A stretch of DNA of 18,583 nt from JBDIBB01 sp039812685. Its GTDB lineage: Bacteria; Acidobacteriota; Vicinamibacteria; Vicinamibacterales; JAFNAJ01. The stretch spans positions 1 through 18,583 of the forward strand of contig JBDIBB010000079.1 of the NCBI GenBank assembly GCA_039812685.1, read 5' to 3'. The position numbers were made by a program, and so were the translations under genes. Below, in pieces: positions 17,670-18,583 of this stretch (within the stretch, counting starts at the first letter, position 1; each line of letters begins with the position of its first letter). The notes below the pieces were generated by a model. That model did no database searches, was not told where the DNA came from, and was given only the letters and a program-made list of their open reading frames with translations.

Positions 17670-17686
17670 GTTCATTAATAATGAAC
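17670..17686. promoter_or_regulatory. Perfect AT-rich palindrome, probable operator of the orphan AbiEi gene
   Basis: GTTCATTA and TAATGAAC are exact complements around a single central base. The site is 18 bases upstream of the ATG at 17652, in otherwise GC-rich DNA, where a repressor would block transcription. A possible -10 (TATGCT on the - strand, 17665-17660) lies just downstream; no clear -35 was found. Self-binding by the AbiEi-type protein is the simplest reading. Confidence 0.6.
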
Positions 17687-17860
17687 TAGACCGACACAAG
17701 AACACGCTTGCGCACCAAGCAGTGTCTCATCGTCGGCCGGGCTCGGAGGCACAAGCTCCGCCGGCATGCCATCGGCTCACGGCTCAGCCCCTTCCCCACC
17801 ATCGCCGTTCTCGCCCTGAGACGCCACCAGTCGCCGCCTGTCGTACATGCGAAACCCTTG

Positions 17861-17890
17861 TTGACACCCACGATTTTCCGGCGCTAGCAT
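17861..17890 (+). promoter_or_regulatory. Sigma70-type promoter facing the excisionase/integrase genes
   Basis: TTGACA at 17861-17866 (perfect -35), 18-base spacer, TAGCAT at 17885-17890 (four of six for -10). It points towards the recombination genes. Confidence 0.65.
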
Positions 17891-18036
17891 CGACTCCTCA
17901 CCACTGACCTGGTCCTCCCGCCGCCCGGCGAGGAGGAGCGCACGCGCCGCCCAGGCGTGCTTGCGGAACTCGCGGATGTCTTCGGTGCGGACCCCAGGTC
18001 CTTCCGAATCACCGCGGCTGGTGAACTGAGGTTGCT

Positions 18037-18051
18037 CCGGTCTCAGACCGG
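18037..18051. promoter_or_regulatory. Short perfect palindrome in the xis leader
   Basis: CCGGTCT and AGACCGG around one central base. It could be an operator or Xis binding site, or a small RNA hairpin. Its role is unknown. Confidence 0.35.
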
Positions 18052-18169
18052 GCAGTCATCCAGGACCGCTGTTCCGAGGGCGGTTCTCCGACATGCCATA
18101 CGGGTCGGCCTCAGGCCAGCCCCGCGGCCCTCCTGCAACATCCTCGGCACTTCCGCAGGAGTTCCGCTC

Positions 18170-18583
18170 ATGGAACAGAGAGACGTTGTACGACCCGTCG
18201 TCGTCGAAGACGCCCGAGACCTGGCCACAGCCAACCCGGCGATCGCGCCGCGCTGGCTCGACGTGGACACCGCGGCGCAGTACCTCTGCATGACGCGCCA
18301 CGCGTTGTACCACCAGGTGGCAAGGCTGCAACTACCGTTCGTCCGTCACGGACGCCTCATCCGGTTCGACCGCGAGGCGCTCGATCGCTGGATGGCCAAT
18401 GGGGTGAAGCATGGCTTTGGTGAAGCGCGGCGGCGTCTGGTACTTCCGCAAGATGATCAACGGCCAGCTGTTTCGCGAGTCCACGGGGTTCGCGGACCGG
18501 AAGTGCGTCCCGATGCAGCCAGACGCGAAGGCCGCGCTCAGGGAGCAACTGGAGGAGGAAGACAAGCTGTGGCGCCAGAACCC
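18170..18583 (+). CDS. Excisionase-like helix-turn-helix protein, end not seen
   Basis: ATG at 18170 with GGAG eight bases upstream (GCAGGAGTTCCGCTC). Residues about 27-76 form a MerR/excisionase-type DNA-binding domain (WLDVDTAAQYLCMTRHALY, then FVRHGRLIRFDREALDRWM). Such proteins steer the integrase towards excision or act as small regulators. The frame unexpectedly stays open to the window end, overlapping the integrase gene by more than 170 bases in another frame; family members normally stop soon after the RWM segment. The true end is therefore unknown, and a small frameshift or a missing stop is possible. It is divergent from the defence genes. Confidence 0.7.
   Translation, partial: MEQRDVVRPVVVEDARDLATANPAIAPRWLDVDTAAQYLCMTRHALYHQVARLQLPFVRHGRLIRFDREALDRWMANGVKHGFGEARRRLVLPQDDQRPAVSRVHGVRGPEVRPDAARREGRAQGATGGGRQAVAPEP
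18411..18583 (+). CDS. Tyrosine-recombinase-type integrase, N-terminal fragment
   Basis: 57 residues from the ATG at 18411 to the window edge. The opening, LVKRGGVWYFRKMINGQLFRES followed by TGFADRK, is characteristic of phage and island tyrosine recombinases, where it forms the arm-binding beta-sheet domain. The catalytic domain lies outside the window. GGGGTG lies four bases upstream of the start. Its position beside an excisionase-like gene at the edge of a defence cluster marks this as part of an integrative element. Confidence 0.75.
   Translation, partial: MALVKRGGVWYFRKMINGQLFRESTGFADRKCVPMQPDAKAALREQLEEEDKLWRQN

Larger units (their letters stand above)
17687..18169. other. Divergent intergenic region and long leader of the xis/int genes
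   Basis: About 480 bases with no convincing gene or tRNA. It holds the promoter at 17861-17890, a bulged hairpin in the leader (17914-17936) and a short palindrome (18037-18051). The 270-base leader before the excisionase-like gene is long for such a gene and may carry control elements. Confidence 0.55.

Noticed and set aside
17687..18169. tRNA gene or att site near the integrase
   Set aside because: No cloverleaf or TpsiC-like segment was found; any attachment site must lie outside the window or be too short to recognise.
1..18583. CRISPR array
   Set aside because: No series of regularly spaced direct repeats was seen.

Overview
The window is GC-rich DNA (roughly two thirds G+C by eye) from a bacterium. 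Third codon positions are strongly G/C, and antisense frames stay open for thousands of bases. This fits a soil-type high-GC lineage such as Acidobacteriota, Gemmatimonadota or Proteobacteria, but nothing in the window fixes the taxon. It reads as the right-hand part of a mobile defence island.

Layout from right to left: a divergent excisionase-like gene and the start of a tyrosine-recombinase-type integrase (18170 to the window end, + strand), preceded by a clear sigma70-type promoter and a long leader. All other genes lie on the - strand, in this order of transcription. First is an AbiEi-type regulator without a toxin partner (16582-17652), with an AT-rich palindrome at its start. Next is an IS1182-family insertion sequence (15054-16581) that landed on that gene's stop codon and carries a frameshifted transposase. 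A 335-base gap follows, holding a terminator-like hairpin and a long inverted repeat. Then come a SNF2-type helicase (DrmD-like, 11491-14718), a very large Eco57I/DrmMI-type DNA methyltransferase joined to it by a 4-base overlap (6296-11494), a small unknown protein (5959-6303), an AbiEi/AbiEii type IV toxin-antitoxin pair (4038-5811), and a giant DExH helicase with several zinc ribbons that runs off the left edge (4033 to before base 1).

SNF2 helicase, N6-adenine-type methyltransferase and a DEAH helicase leading towards a DUF1998-like region match the core of class 1 DISARM (drmD, drmMI, drmA, drmB, drmC). The unusual point is that a complete AbiE toxin-antitoxin module, with its own predicted promoter, sits between drmMI and the helicase. 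The toxin stop is only four bases from the helicase start, so helicase translation may be coupled to the toxin-antitoxin operon. A second, toxin-less AbiEi regulator stands at the head of the cluster. The left end, where a DUF1998 domain and a phospholipase-D nuclease (DrmB/DrmC) would be expected, lies outside the window, so DISARM membership is inferred rather than shown. Alternatives are a Druantia-type DruE helicase or an undescribed DISARM relative.
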